This document shows, piece by piece, positions 34,351 through 46,170 of a stretch of DNA of 49,319 bases. A program made the position numbers and the translations under genes. Under the pieces are notes generated by a model. That model was not told where the DNA came from, made no database searches, and worked only from the letters and a program-made list of their open reading frames with translations. The stretch's first letter is position 1. The number at the start of each line of letters is the position of its first letter. The stretch comes from Terriglobia bacterium (GTDB lineage: Bacteria > Acidobacteriota > Terriglobia > Terriglobales > Acidobacteriaceae): assembly GCA_020073185.1 (NCBI GenBank), contig JAIQFT010000030.1:1-49319 (forward strand), in the 5' to 3' direction.

Positions 34351-35667
34351 ATGGCCGACCTGGTCTCCCATCCCGACGAAGTACGAGTAGTCTCGAAGCG
34401 CTTCGGCCAGGGTGCGGTCGACATCGACCGCTACCTCGCGCTCGACGGCTACAAGGCGGTGCAGAAGGCGCTGTCGCTGGGCCCCGACGGAATCATCAGC
34501 CAGGTGAAGGAGTCGAACCTGCGCGGCCGTGGCGGCGCTGGATTTCCCACCGGCATGAAGTGGTCGTTCGTGCCCAAGGAATCGGCGAAGCCGAAGTATG
34601 TGCTGTGCAACGGCGACGAGAGCGAGCCCGCCACCTGCAAGGACCGCCTCATCCTGGAGCATGATCCCCATGCGGTCATCGAAGGCGTGGTAATTGCCGG
34701 GCTCTCCATCAAAGCCAAGGTCGGGTACATCTACATTCGCGGCGAGTATCGGTACCTGGTGGACATCATGCGTAAGGCGATCGCCGACGCCTACGCGCGC
34801 GGCTTTCTCGGCAAGAATATCTTCGGCAGTGGCGTGGACTTCGACGTCTACTGGCACACCGGCGCCGGCGCGTACGAGGTCGGCGAAGAATCGGCGCTGA
34901 TGGAATCGCTGGAGGGCAAGCGCGGAGTGCCGCGTATCCGCCCGCCCTTTCCTGCCGTCGTCGGACTTTGGGGCGGGCCGACGATCATCAATAATGTCGA
35001 GACCCTCGCCAGCGTGCCGCACATTGTTCTGGGCGGTGGCCAGTGGTTCTCCGAACTGGGCACGCCGAAGAACGGTGGCACGCGCCTGTTCTGCCTCAGC
35101 GGGCACGTCAACCGGCCCGGCGTGTACGAGCTGCCGCTCGGTTACAACCTGCGCAAGATGATCGACGAAGTTGGCGGCGGCGTGTGGAAGGGCCGCAAGC
35201 TGAAGGCGGTCACGCCCGGCGGATCGTCGACGCCGGTGCTCACCGCGGACGAAGTAGATGTCGGCATGGATTTCGACCAGCTCATGAAAGCCGGTTCCAT
35301 GCTTGGCTCCGGCGGCGTGGTGGTGCTCGACGATCAGACCTGCATGGTCAAGTACGCACAGCGCATCATGATGTTCTACCAGCACGAGAGTTGCGGCTGG
35401 TGCATTCCCTGCCGCGAGGGCACCGACTGGCTGAAGAAGACGCTCAACCGCTTTCATGCCGGCGGCGGCGTGAAGAAGGACATCGATAACATCCAGTACC
35501 TGGCGGAAAACATGCTTGGCCGCACTTTCTGCCCGCTGGGCGATGCGGCGGCAATGCCGATCATTTCCATTGTGAAGAAATTCCGCGAAGAGTTCGAAGC
35601 ACATCTAGAAGGACGGGCGTGTCCGTGCGAGGCGGCCGCGTTGGAGCAACTCCCGGTGTTGACATGA
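34351..35667 (+). CDS. nuoF: NADH-quinone oxidoreductase subunit F
   Basis: A 438-residue subunit (51-kDa homologue) that binds NADH, FMN and the N3 [4Fe-4S] cluster. Landmarks are the FMN/NADH loop 'LRGRGGAGFPTGMKWSFVP', 'YVLCNGDESEPATCKDR', 'GAGAYEVGEESALMESLEG', and the N3 ligands 'ESCGWCIPCREG' with the distant Cys in 'TFCPLGDAA'. The ATG at 34351 (MADLVSHPDE) is favoured; it abuts a repeat and has no Shine-Dalgarno sequence. The frame opens at 34294 inside that repeat. Its stop overlaps the next, unknown gene by four bases. Confidence 0.95.
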   Translation: MADLVSHPDEVRVVSKRFGQGAVDIDRYLALDGYKAVQKALSLGPDGIISQVKESNLRGRGGAGFPTGMKWSFVPKESAKPKYVLCNGDESEPATCKDRLILEHDPHAVIEGVVIAGLSIKAKVGYIYIRGEYRYLVDIMRKAIADAYARGFLGKNIFGSGVDFDVYWHTGAGAYEVGEESALMESLEGKRGVPRIRPPFPAVVGLWGGPTIINNVETLASVPHIVLGGGQWFSELGTPKNGGTRLFCLSGHVNRPGVYELPLGYNLRKMIDEVGGGVWKGRKLKAVTPGGSSTPVLTADEVDVGMDFDQLMKAGSMLGSGGVVVLDDQTCMVKYAQRIMMFYQHESCGWCIPCREGTDWLKKTLNRFHAGGGVKKDIDNIQYLAENMLGRTFCPLGDAAAMPIISIVKKFREEFEAHLEGRACPCEAAALEQLPVLT

Positions 35668-36074
35668 AAACACGAAAACGAAAATCGCAACGAAGACCGC
35701 TACCGTACGGCCGACTCAAATGCACTGTCAAATTCTCGCCACCAATAGAGATGCGGAACGAACCGTCTGCCAAGCCGAAGAGCGGCCTCATCATAGGGGA
35801 ATTTCCCGAGGCGATTAACGGCAACCCACCCCGAGAGAGCGTAATAAAGCATCCGTGGGGCAACTACGTCAATTGTGCCCAGTTAATCGAATTCGAACCT
35901 AGCGAGCCTGGTGAAGAACCATCGCTGCAGATTCGTCTCGGATATTACCGACAGAGGCCTGGAGAAGAGAATCGCTGGGAGTTTGCTGCACAAACGACCA
36001 TCACCGACTCTCCTAAGGAAATTAGACAATTTCTTGATCGAATACCTAGGCATTGGTTTAAGAAGGCTCACTGA
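35664..36074 (+). CDS. Unknown protein translationally coupled between nuoF and nuoG
   Basis: A 136-residue protein with no recognised domain. The N-terminus is strongly basic (MKTRKRKSQRRPLPYGRLK), followed by a beta-rich core ('SGLIIGEFPEAINGNPP', 'HPWGNYVNCAQLIEFEP', 'QIRLGYYRQRPGEENRWEFA') and a C-terminal helix ('TDSPKEIRQFLDRI'). Its ATG overlaps the nuoF stop (ATGA) and its stop overlaps the nuoG start (TGATG), so it is translated as part of the operon. The DNA is visibly more AT-rich than the flanking nuo genes, suggesting later acquisition. It is not a known complex I subunit. A role in assembly or an accessory subunit are guesses. Confidence 0.82.
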   Translation: MKTRKRKSQRRPLPYGRLKCTVKFSPPIEMRNEPSAKPKSGLIIGEFPEAINGNPPRESVIKHPWGNYVNCAQLIEFEPSEPGEEPSLQIRLGYYRQRPGEENRWEFAAQTTITDSPKEIRQFLDRIPRHWFKKAH

Positions 36075-38422
36075 TGCCCGACATTAACATCACGGTTGAC
36101 GGCAAGAAGATCACGGCGCCCGCGGGCACGCTGCTGATCGAGGCCTGCAAATCCGCGGGCATCGAGATTCCGTCGTTCTGTTACTACCCTGGGCTGTCGC
36201 TGCAGGGCGCGTGCCGCATGTGCCTGGTGCGGATCGAGAAAATGCCCAAGCTGCAAACCGCCTGCACCACGGTAATCAGCGAGGGCATGACGGTCAGCAG
36301 CGAGAATGACGAAGTGCGGCAAGCACGCAAGGCGATGCTGGAGATGCTGCTCGGCAATCATCCGCTGGATTGTCCGGTGTGCGACGCTGGCGGCGAGTGC
36401 GAACTGCAGGACATGACGTTCAGCTGCGGCGCCGCCGAGTCCAAGCTGATCGACATCAAGAACCACCGCGAAGAACAGCAGTGGTCGCCGGTGGTGTATT
36501 TCGACCGGCCGCGCTGCATCATGTGCTACCGCTGCGTGCGCGTTTGCGGCGAAGCCATGGACGTGTGGGCGCTGGGCATCCAGAACCGCGGCTCGGCGCA
36601 GGTGATCGCACCCAATAAGCAGGATTACCTGTGGTGCGAAGAGTGCGGCATGTGCATTGACATCTGCCCCGTGGGCGCGCTCACCAGCGGCGCCTACCGC
36701 TACAAGACGCGGCCCTGGGAGATGCACCACGTGGGCACCGTCTGCACCCATTGCGGTGACGGCTGCAAGACTACGCTCGGCCTGCGCCGCTCCGCCGAGG
36801 GCATGGAGATCGTCCGTGGCGACAACCGCGATAAGAGCGGCATCAACGGCGATTTCCTTTGCATCAAGGGACGCTACGCGTTTGATTTTGCCGGCGACCC
36901 GCGCCGCCTCCAACAGCCCCTGATCCGGCGCGAAGGCCAACTCCAGCCCGCAACTTGGGAAGAAGCGCTCGAACTGATCGGCCGACAGTTCAAGGAGATC
37001 AAGGAAACGCACGGCGGGCAGGCGTTCGGCGTCATCGGCTCCAACCGCACGACCAACGAAGAGAATTATCTGCTGCAGAAGTTCGCGCGCACCGGGCTCG
37101 GTACCAACAACATCGACCACCACCGCACGGCAGACTTCCCGGGGTTTGTCTCTGCGCTCGGGGCACAAGATCGCACAGCCGCCATGCGCGACCTGCTCTT
37201 TGCGCCGGCGATTCTGCTGATCGGCAACAATCCGACCGACCAGCACCCGCTGCTCGCCTGGCAGATTCGCAACAACGTCCGCCTGCGCCGCGCCCGGCTC
37301 TACATAGTGAATGCTTACGCCATCAAGCTCCGACGCCAGGCCGCGATGTTCGCGCAGATTCACGAGGACAACGGCGAGAGCGCGTTCGTGCATTTCCTCG
37401 CCGGCAACGGCGCCGTGCCGGCCGGGCTCGCGGCGGGTGATACCACTGCCGAAATGCTGGCGCAGTTGCGCGACAAACTACGCGGCGAGCAGCAACTGGT
37501 GGTCATCTTCGGCTCGGAGTTGCGCGCCGACGGCATTGCCGAATTGGTGCACGCGCTGCCCAACGCGAAATTCATTTGCCTGGGTGACTACGCCAATTCG
37601 CGCGGCGCGGCCGACATGGGCCTTTTCCCCGATCTGCTGCCCGGCTACGTTCCGGTGGCGAGCGCTGGGGCAACTCAGGACTGGTTCGCTGCGGCGCCGA
37701 AGCAGCCGGGGCTCGATTTGCGCAGCATGTTCGCAGGCGCAAACGACGGCCGCATCAAGGCCCTGTACATCGTCGGGTCCAATCCCATCGCGCGCTACAA
37801 AATCGATCCCTTCGTGCTCTCCAAGCCGTTCGTTGTCGTGCAGGACATGTTCCTTACTGAGACTGCGATTGCGGCCGACGTCGTGCTGCCCGCTGCCTGC
37901 GCGTACGAGAAATCCGGCACCTTCACCAACACCTGCGGTGATCTGCAGATGTTGCGCAAGGCCAGCGACGTGGCGGGGACCAAAACCGATTTCGAAATCA
38001 TCGTGCGCATCGCCGACCGGATGGGGCACGACCTCCGCCAATTAGTGCCGTTCGGCCGCCCGCTGCGCGCCGACATGGGCCAGTCGCGCGGGGCGCAATC
38101 CGGCGAAGCCGACCAGCACGCTGTCTGGCTGGAGCGCCATGAGACAGAGCCGAAGATCAGCCCCTTTGATCCGCTGGCCATGCTCGACGAAATCCAGCGG
38201 CTGGTGCCCGGCTATGACGTCTCGCGGCTGAATTTGCTTGCCGGCAATGACGTGCACACGCGCACCCCGGCGGCCGCCAACGTTCCAAGCCATCCCGAGC
38301 TGGTGGTGCCCTCGGAGGATACGCTGTTCACCTCGGGCACGCTGGGCCGCTATTCCGACACGCTGAACTCGGTCGTCGAGAACGAGCGTAAGCAGCCGGC
38401 GGATAAGGGAGTGGCGGTGTAG
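36074..38422 (+). CDS. nuoG: NADH-quinone oxidoreductase subunit G
   Basis: A 782-residue subunit (75-kDa homologue) carrying iron-sulfur clusters. The N-terminal [2Fe-2S] ligands are in 'SFCYYPGLSLQGACRMCLVR' plus Cys64. N5 ligands are in 'HPLDCPVCDAGGECELQD', and N4 in 'CIMCYRCVRVC' with 'CEECGMCIDICPVGAL'. A group 'CTHCGDGCKTTLG' plus 'CIKGRYAF' matches the extra N7 cluster of bacterial NuoG. The C-terminal ~500 residues form a molybdopterin-oxidoreductase-like domain without catalytic function. The start overlaps the stop of the unknown gene upstream. The final ~60 residues are variable. Confidence 0.95.
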   Translation: MPDINITVDGKKITAPAGTLLIEACKSAGIEIPSFCYYPGLSLQGACRMCLVRIEKMPKLQTACTTVISEGMTVSSENDEVRQARKAMLEMLLGNHPLDCPVCDAGGECELQDMTFSCGAAESKLIDIKNHREEQQWSPVVYFDRPRCIMCYRCVRVCGEAMDVWALGIQNRGSAQVIAPNKQDYLWCEECGMCIDICPVGALTSGAYRYKTRPWEMHHVGTVCTHCGDGCKTTLGLRRSAEGMEIVRGDNRDKSGINGDFLCIKGRYAFDFAGDPRRLQQPLIRREGQLQPATWEEALELIGRQFKEIKETHGGQAFGVIGSNRTTNEENYLLQKFARTGLGTNNIDHHRTADFPGFVSALGAQDRTAAMRDLLFAPAILLIGNNPTDQHPLLAWQIRNNVRLRRARLYIVNAYAIKLRRQAAMFAQIHEDNGESAFVHFLAGNGAVPAGLAAGDTTAEMLAQLRDKLRGEQQLVVIFGSELRADGIAELVHALPNAKFICLGDYANSRGAADMGLFPDLLPGYVPVASAGATQDWFAAAPKQPGLDLRSMFAGANDGRIKALYIVGSNPIARYKIDPFVLSKPFVVVQDMFLTETAIAADVVLPAACAYEKSGTFTNTCGDLQMLRKASDVAGTKTDFEIIVRIADRMGHDLRQLVPFGRPLRADMGQSRGAQSGEADQHAVWLERHETEPKISPFDPLAMLDEIQRLVPGYDVSRLNLLAGNDVHTRTPAAANVPSHPELVVPSEDTLFTSGTLGRYSDTLNSVVENERKQPADKGVAV

Positions 38423-38429
38423 GTTTTTC

Positions 38430-38525
38430 GGTTTTCGGTTATCGGTTTATCGGTGGTCGGCATCGGGCCCAAGAGCAGTTAGCCGATGTCTTTCCCGAAT
38501 CGCTAATTGCTAATCGCTAATTGCT
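38430..38525. repeat. CGGTTATCGG and ATCGCTAATTGCT phrase repeats abutting nuoH
   Basis: The left part (38430-38460) repeats CGGTTTTCGG/CGGTTATCGG words. AGCAGTTAGCCGAT (38474-38487) pairs with ATCGCTAATTGCT (38499-38511). A second exact copy of the latter (38513-38525) runs directly into the nuoH ATG at 38526. Confidence 0.7.
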
Positions 38526-39566
38526 ATGTCAGGCAATCTGAGCGTCGGGTGGTTTGTTCTGATCTCCGTGATCAAGATTCTGATCGCGGTGCCCATCCTT
38601 CTGGGCATCGTCGCCTACACCGTTTGGCTGGAACGCAAGCTCGTGGGCCACATCCAGAACCGCTGGGGACCTTCGCGCGTGGGCCCGTTCGGGCTGCTGC
38701 AGCCGGTCGCCGACGGCTTAAAGTTTATCTTCAAGGAAGACCTCATACCTCCATATGTCAACAGGCCCTTGTACCTGCTCGCGCCGATCCTGTCGCTGAC
38801 CCTGGCGCTGACCTCCATCGCCGTCATTCCGGTCGGTGGCTGGATCACCATCCGGGGCGCGCGCATTCCGTTGCAGATTACCGACGTGAATGTGTCGCTG
38901 CTGATCATCCTCGGCATCACCTCGATCGGGGTGTATGGCATCGCGCTCGCGGGTTGGTCATCGAACAGCAAGTATTCCCTGCTCGGCTCGCTACGCGCCA
39001 GCGCGCAGATGGTCAGCTACGAAGTCGCGCTCGGGCTCTCGCTGATCGGCGTGCTGATTCTTTCCGGGACCTTCAGCCTGCGGGGCATTGTCGAGCACCA
39101 GCTCGGCGGCTTTTGGAACTGGAATATTTTCGGCGGCGGCCAGATCGTGGCGTTTTTCATTTACCTGTGCGCCGCCTTTGCGGAGACCAACCGCGTGCCC
39201 TTCGATCTGCCGGAAGCGGAAACCGAACTGGTCGCCGGCTACCACACCGAGTACAGCTCGATGAAGTTTGCCATGTTTTTCATGGCCGAGTACGCCAATA
39301 TGGTGACCGTCGCCTGCCTGGCCAGCTTGCTGTTCCTGGGCGGATGGAGCGGACCGGTCTTCGGGCCGCCGGTGTTGCAGGCGCTGCTGCCGGTATTCTG
39401 GTTTTTCCTGCGGGTCCTGTTTTTCCTGTTTCTTTATATTTGGGTGCGCGGCACGCTGCCGCGCTTCCGCTATGACCAGTTGATGGCGTTCAGTTGGAAA
39501 TTTCTGCTGCCGCTGGCAATCGCTAACGTGATCGTCACCAGCCTGGTGGTGGCATTGCGTTCGTGA
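38526..39566 (+). CDS. nuoH: NADH-quinone oxidoreductase subunit H
   Basis: A 346-residue membrane subunit (ND1 homologue) with about eight transmembrane helices, linking the quinone site to the membrane arm. Signatures are 'LERKLVGHIQNRWGPSRVGP', 'QPVADGLKFIFKED' and 'AETNRVPFDLPEAETELVAGY' with the acidic E-channel residues, and 'EYSSMKFAMFFMAEYANM'. The ATG is placed directly after a 13-base repeat, without Shine-Dalgarno. nuoI, which normally follows, is missing: only a 39-base spacer separates nuoH from nuoJ. Confidence 0.96.
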   Translation: MSGNLSVGWFVLISVIKILIAVPILLGIVAYTVWLERKLVGHIQNRWGPSRVGPFGLLQPVADGLKFIFKEDLIPPYVNRPLYLLAPILSLTLALTSIAVIPVGGWITIRGARIPLQITDVNVSLLIILGITSIGVYGIALAGWSSNSKYSLLGSLRASAQMVSYEVALGLSLIGVLILSGTFSLRGIVEHQLGGFWNWNIFGGGQIVAFFIYLCAAFAETNRVPFDLPEAETELVAGYHTEYSSMKFAMFFMAEYANMVTVACLASLLFLGGWSGPVFGPPVLQALLPVFWFFLRVLFFLFLYIWVRGTLPRFRYDQLMAFSWKFLLPLAIANVIVTSLVVALRS

Positions 39567-39605
39567 CGTTGGTTGCGGTTCGGTCTCGGTACTCGGTACT
39601 CAAAC

Positions 39606-40103
39606 ATGATTCACCTCGCACTATTTTCGTTCTTCGGCGCCATCTGCGTGGCGGGGGCCGTCAACTTGCTGGCGCAGCGTCACCCGATTAACAGTGCGCT
39701 GTCGCTGATTGTGGTAATGGGCTCGCTGGCGGTGGAGTTCATGCTGCTGGGCGCCGAATTCGTCGCCGTCATCCAAGTGATCATCTATGCCGGCGCCATC
39801 ATGGTGCTGTTCATTTTCACCATCATGCTCCTCAACGCCGGCGAGGAAGAGCGTAGTGCTGGAAGCCGCATCGCTATGCTCCTCGGCGTGCCCGCCCTGC
39901 TCATTCTGATGGGCTTGGTCGCCTGGGTTTTGATCCGTCAGAACCCGGCCTCCGGCTCGGTTCCCGCCGGAGCGCTGCCCGGCACCCCGCCGGAGATCGG
40001 GCGCCTGCTCTTCCGTGATTTCCTACTGCCGTTTGAAATCACCTCGGTACTCATCCTGATCGCCATCATGGGCGCCGTGGTGCTGGCGAGGAGGGAGCAC
40101 TGA
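39606..40103 (+). CDS. nuoJ: NADH-quinone oxidoreductase subunit J
   Basis: A 165-residue membrane subunit (ND6 homologue) with five predicted transmembrane helices. Motifs '[20 protein letters not shown]' and '[20 protein letters not shown]' contain the pi-bulge helix typical of NuoJ. The ATG at 39606 follows a CTCGGTACTCGGTACTC-type near-tandem spacer with no ribosome site; the frame from 39573 would be within that spacer. Its TGA overlaps the nuoK ATG. Confidence 0.95.
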   Translation: MIHLALFSFFGAICVAGAVNLLAQRHPINSALSLIVVMGSLAVEFMLLGAEFVAVIQVIIYAGAIMVLFIFTIMLLNAGEEERSAGSRIAMLLGVPALLILMGLVAWVLIRQNPASGSVPAGALPGTPPEIGRLLFRDFLLPFEITSVLILIAIMGAVVLARREH

Positions 40104-40405
40104 TGGTCCCACTCTCTTACTACCTTGTGCTCAGCGCGGTGCTGTTCGCCTGCGGTGTCGCCGGCTTCCTGATGAAACGCAACATCATCACGATTTTCAT
40201 GTGCATCGAGTTGATGCTGAACGGCGTGAACCTGGCGTTCGTGGCCTTCGCCGCACACTGGCACCGGCTCAGCGGCCAGGTGTTTGTCTTTTTTGTCATG
40301 GTGGTCGCGGCCGCGGAAGCTGCCGTCGGTCTGGCCATCATCATTGCCGTCTTCCGCACGCGCGAAACCCTGAACGTGGACCGCGTGAATTTGCTGAAGC
40401 TGTAA
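40103..40405 (+). CDS. nuoK: NADH-quinone oxidoreductase subunit K
   Basis: A 100-residue three-helix membrane subunit (ND4L homologue). The conserved glutamates of the half-channel are in '[12 protein letters not shown]' and '[16 protein letters not shown]'. Length and motif order match the family exactly. The start overlaps the nuoJ stop (TGATG). A 56-base spacer of CTACCGACTACCG-type words separates it from nuoL. Confidence 0.96.
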   Translation: MVPLSYYLVLSAVLFACGVAGFLMKRNIITIFMCIELMLNGVNLAFVAFAAHWHRLSGQVFVFFVMVVAAAEAAVGLAIIIAVFRTRETLNVDRVNLLKL

Positions 40406-40461
40406 ACGGGCATTCGGGAAAACCCTGCCGGACTACGGGCTACCGACTACCGACTACGAAT

Positions 40462-43954
<3,493 letters not shown>

Positions 43955-43958
<4 letters not shown>

Positions 43959-45348
43959 ACGCCACCGACTACATCCGCATCCTGCCCGAGTTGGTGCTCA
44001 CCGTGTTCGGCATGATTGTCATGCTCATTGAACCGCTTCTGCCCGAGCACAATGACCGCAAGGGGTTGGGCATGCTGGCGCTGGTCGGTTCCCTGCTCGC
44101 CATCGCGGCCACACTCTACCAGACCGGCTATCCCGGTCAGGCATGGTTTGGCATGGTACAGGTGGACAGCTTCAGCATCTTCTTTCACCTGATCGTCGGA
44201 TTCGTCGCCGCCACCGTGATTCTCGCGTCGTTCGAATATCTCGCCGTGCAGGGAATCCGGCTGGGCGAATACTACGGACTCATCCTGCTCGGCTCTGTCG
44301 GCATGATGCTGATGTCCTCGGCAGTCGAGTTGGTTCTGATCTTCATCGCGCTGGAGATTTCTTCGATCTCGACCTACATTCTCGCCGGTTTCCGCCGGCG
44401 CGCCGCTACCAGCGCCGAGTCGTCGCTCAAGTACTTCCTGCTGGGTTCGTTCGCGACCGCATTTTTCCTATACGGTGTTGCGCTGATGTTTGGCGCCACT
44501 GGCTCCACTAGCATCTACCCCATCGCCGCCTCGCTGCGTTCCGGCGCGCCCGCGCTCGCCTACGCCGGCATGGCGCTGATGTTCATCGGCCTGGGATTCA
44601 AGGTGGCGTCCGCCCCGTTTCACGTCTGGACGCCCGATGTCTACGAAGGCGCGCCCGCGCCCGTGGTGGCGCTCATGTCCACCGCGCCGAAGGCCGCCGC
44701 GTTCGCGGTGTTGCTGCGCATCCTGTTCGCTGCCGCCGCTCCGGGATGGTTCTGGATCGTGTGGTGCTCGGCCGCGCGACCAACGTCAAGCGCATGCTGG
44801 CGTACTCCTCGATCGCGCACGCCGGTTACCTGCTGTGCGCTTTCGCCGCCGCGAAAAACATCGGTATCTCCGCCGCCATCTTCTATGCCGCCGCCTACGC
44901 GGTCATGAACGCGGGCGCATTCATCGTGATCGCGCACTTCGCCAGCCAGAATGAGCGCTACGTCCTGATTGACGACTACTCAGGCCTCGGCCGCCGCGCG
45001 CCCGGATTAGCTGCCGTGCTCACAGTCTTCTTGCTGTCGCTGATCGGGATTCCCATCACCGGCGGGTTCTTCGCCAAGTTCTACGTCTTCAGCGCGGCGC
45101 TGAAATCCGATCTCGTCGGGCTGACCATCATCGGCGTCGTCAACAGCGCCATCGCGGCGTACTACTACCTGCGCGTGATCGTCGTCATGTACATGCGCGA
45201 GCCCAAGGAAGACACGCCGATCATGCCCATGCCGGTTGCGCTCGGCGTCTCGCTCACTGCCGCCGTCGTGGCGACCATTTACCTGGGCGTGCTTCCCGGC
45301 CGGGTGCTCGATTACGCGCTGCAGGGGGCAAGGGATCTCGTTAAGTAG
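43955..45348 (+). pseudogene. nuoN: NADH-quinone oxidoreductase subunit N, interrupted by a frameshift
   Basis: The ND2 homologue is split across two frames. From the ATG at 43955 the frame gives normal NuoN up to 'LLRILFAAAAPGWFWIVW' (about 44764), then turns to non-homologous sequence. A second frame resumes at about 44779 with 'TNVKRMLAYSSIAHAGYLLC' and continues to 45348. The segment usually between these parts (a transmembrane stretch ending near '...GN..AL.Q') is missing. Total length is 1394 bases, about 14-16 codons short and not a multiple of three. The simplest reading is a deletion of roughly 40 bases. It may be real inactivation or an assembly error; the reading frames on both sides are otherwise intact. 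Confidence 0.8.
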
Positions 45349-45351
45349 CGG

Positions 45352-46050
45352 CTACTCAACCGCCACCGCGATGTCCCGCCGCGAGAACACCAGCGTCGCC
45401 AGCAGCCAGAACACAAGCGAGTACGCGATTGCCCATCCGGCAGCCGCCCACGGCGCGTACCAACCTGACACGCTGAAGCTGACCATCGCATCCGCCAGCG
45501 TGTAACTCGGTAGCAGGTTTGGCACTGCCAACACGCGCCCCACTGCGCCCATGGTTGCCAGCGTGAGTGCGGCCGCTGCCGCAGCCATCAGCGGATGGAG
45601 GAAGGTCGAGAAGAACAGCGCCGCCGTTCCCGCCAGGAGGAATGACGCGATCAGCACCCCGACCAGTTCCCACAGCCTCTCCGGCGAGCGCCCGCGATGC
45701 GCCAGCGCCAAGCTGCCGATCAGTCCGACCACCAGGCTGTAAATACCGGAGCAAAACAGCGTGCCCAGCAGCAGCCCGCCGAGGTATTGCGCGCGGTGAA
45801 TGCCCTTCGACAGAACCGCCAGCACACGTCGCGTGCGCCGCTCGTTGTTGAGGCCGGAAGCCGCCAGCAACCCGGTGAACGCCAGGCCGTACACCCCGAC
45901 CGATCGCAGCAGGAACATTGTGTCATCCAGCGACGAGTCGTTGATGAACGTCGCCGCCGCGCCGAACACGATCACGTAAGCCACGAGCGTAATCAGCGGC
46001 CAGCGGTTCTCGCGGACAAAATTCGCGGCGATAAGGAGCACGGGCGTCAT
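45352..46050 (-). CDS. ABC-2 type transporter permease
   Basis: A 232-residue membrane protein with six predicted transmembrane helices, the organisation of an ABC-2 exporter permease. An amphipathic segment with 'LNNERRTRRVLAVLSKGIHR' lies between helices 2 and 3, the usual coupling helix. It is the partner of the ATPase encoded just upstream (46171-47085). The ATG at 46050 (MTPVLLIAANFV) is preferred over the frame to 46092, whose beginning lies in the CACAGAG repeat. Substrate unknown. It converges with nuoN, whose stop is 3 bases from its own. Confidence 0.82.
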   Translation of the reverse strand: MTPVLLIAANFVRENRWPLITLVAYVIVFGAAATFINDSSLDDTMFLLRSVGVYGLAFTGLLAASGLNNERRTRRVLAVLSKGIHRAQYLGGLLLGTLFCSGIYSLVVGLIGSLALAHRGRSPERLWELVGVLIASFLLAGTAALFFSTFLHPLMAAAAAALTLATMGAVGRVLAVPNLLPSYTLADAMVSFSVSGWYAPWAAAGWAIAYSLVFWLLATLVFSRRDIAVAVE

Positions 46051-46088
46051 GAGGAATTCTCTGGCCGTGTGTTTGCGATTACTGATAT

Positions 46089-46164
46089 ACACAGAGGCAC
46101 AGAGACACAGAGGGGTAGTGTGCCTCTTACCCTCTGCGCTCTCAATGTCTCTGCGTCTCTGTGT
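46089..46164. repeat. Inverted CACAGAG phrase repeat between ABC genes
   Basis: The left arm (46089-46114) carries three ACACAGAG-like words. The right arm (46129-46164) carries TCTCTGTG-like words in reverse complement. The arms can pair with mismatches around a 14-base loop. The block spans the gap between the ATPase and permease genes. Confidence 0.65.
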
Positions 46165-46170
46165 TCGTCG

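Noticed and set aside
40201-40461. N-terminal extension of nuoL into nuoK
   Set aside because: Residues are non-homologous and overlap the whole of nuoK in another frame. NuoL starts naturally at 40462.
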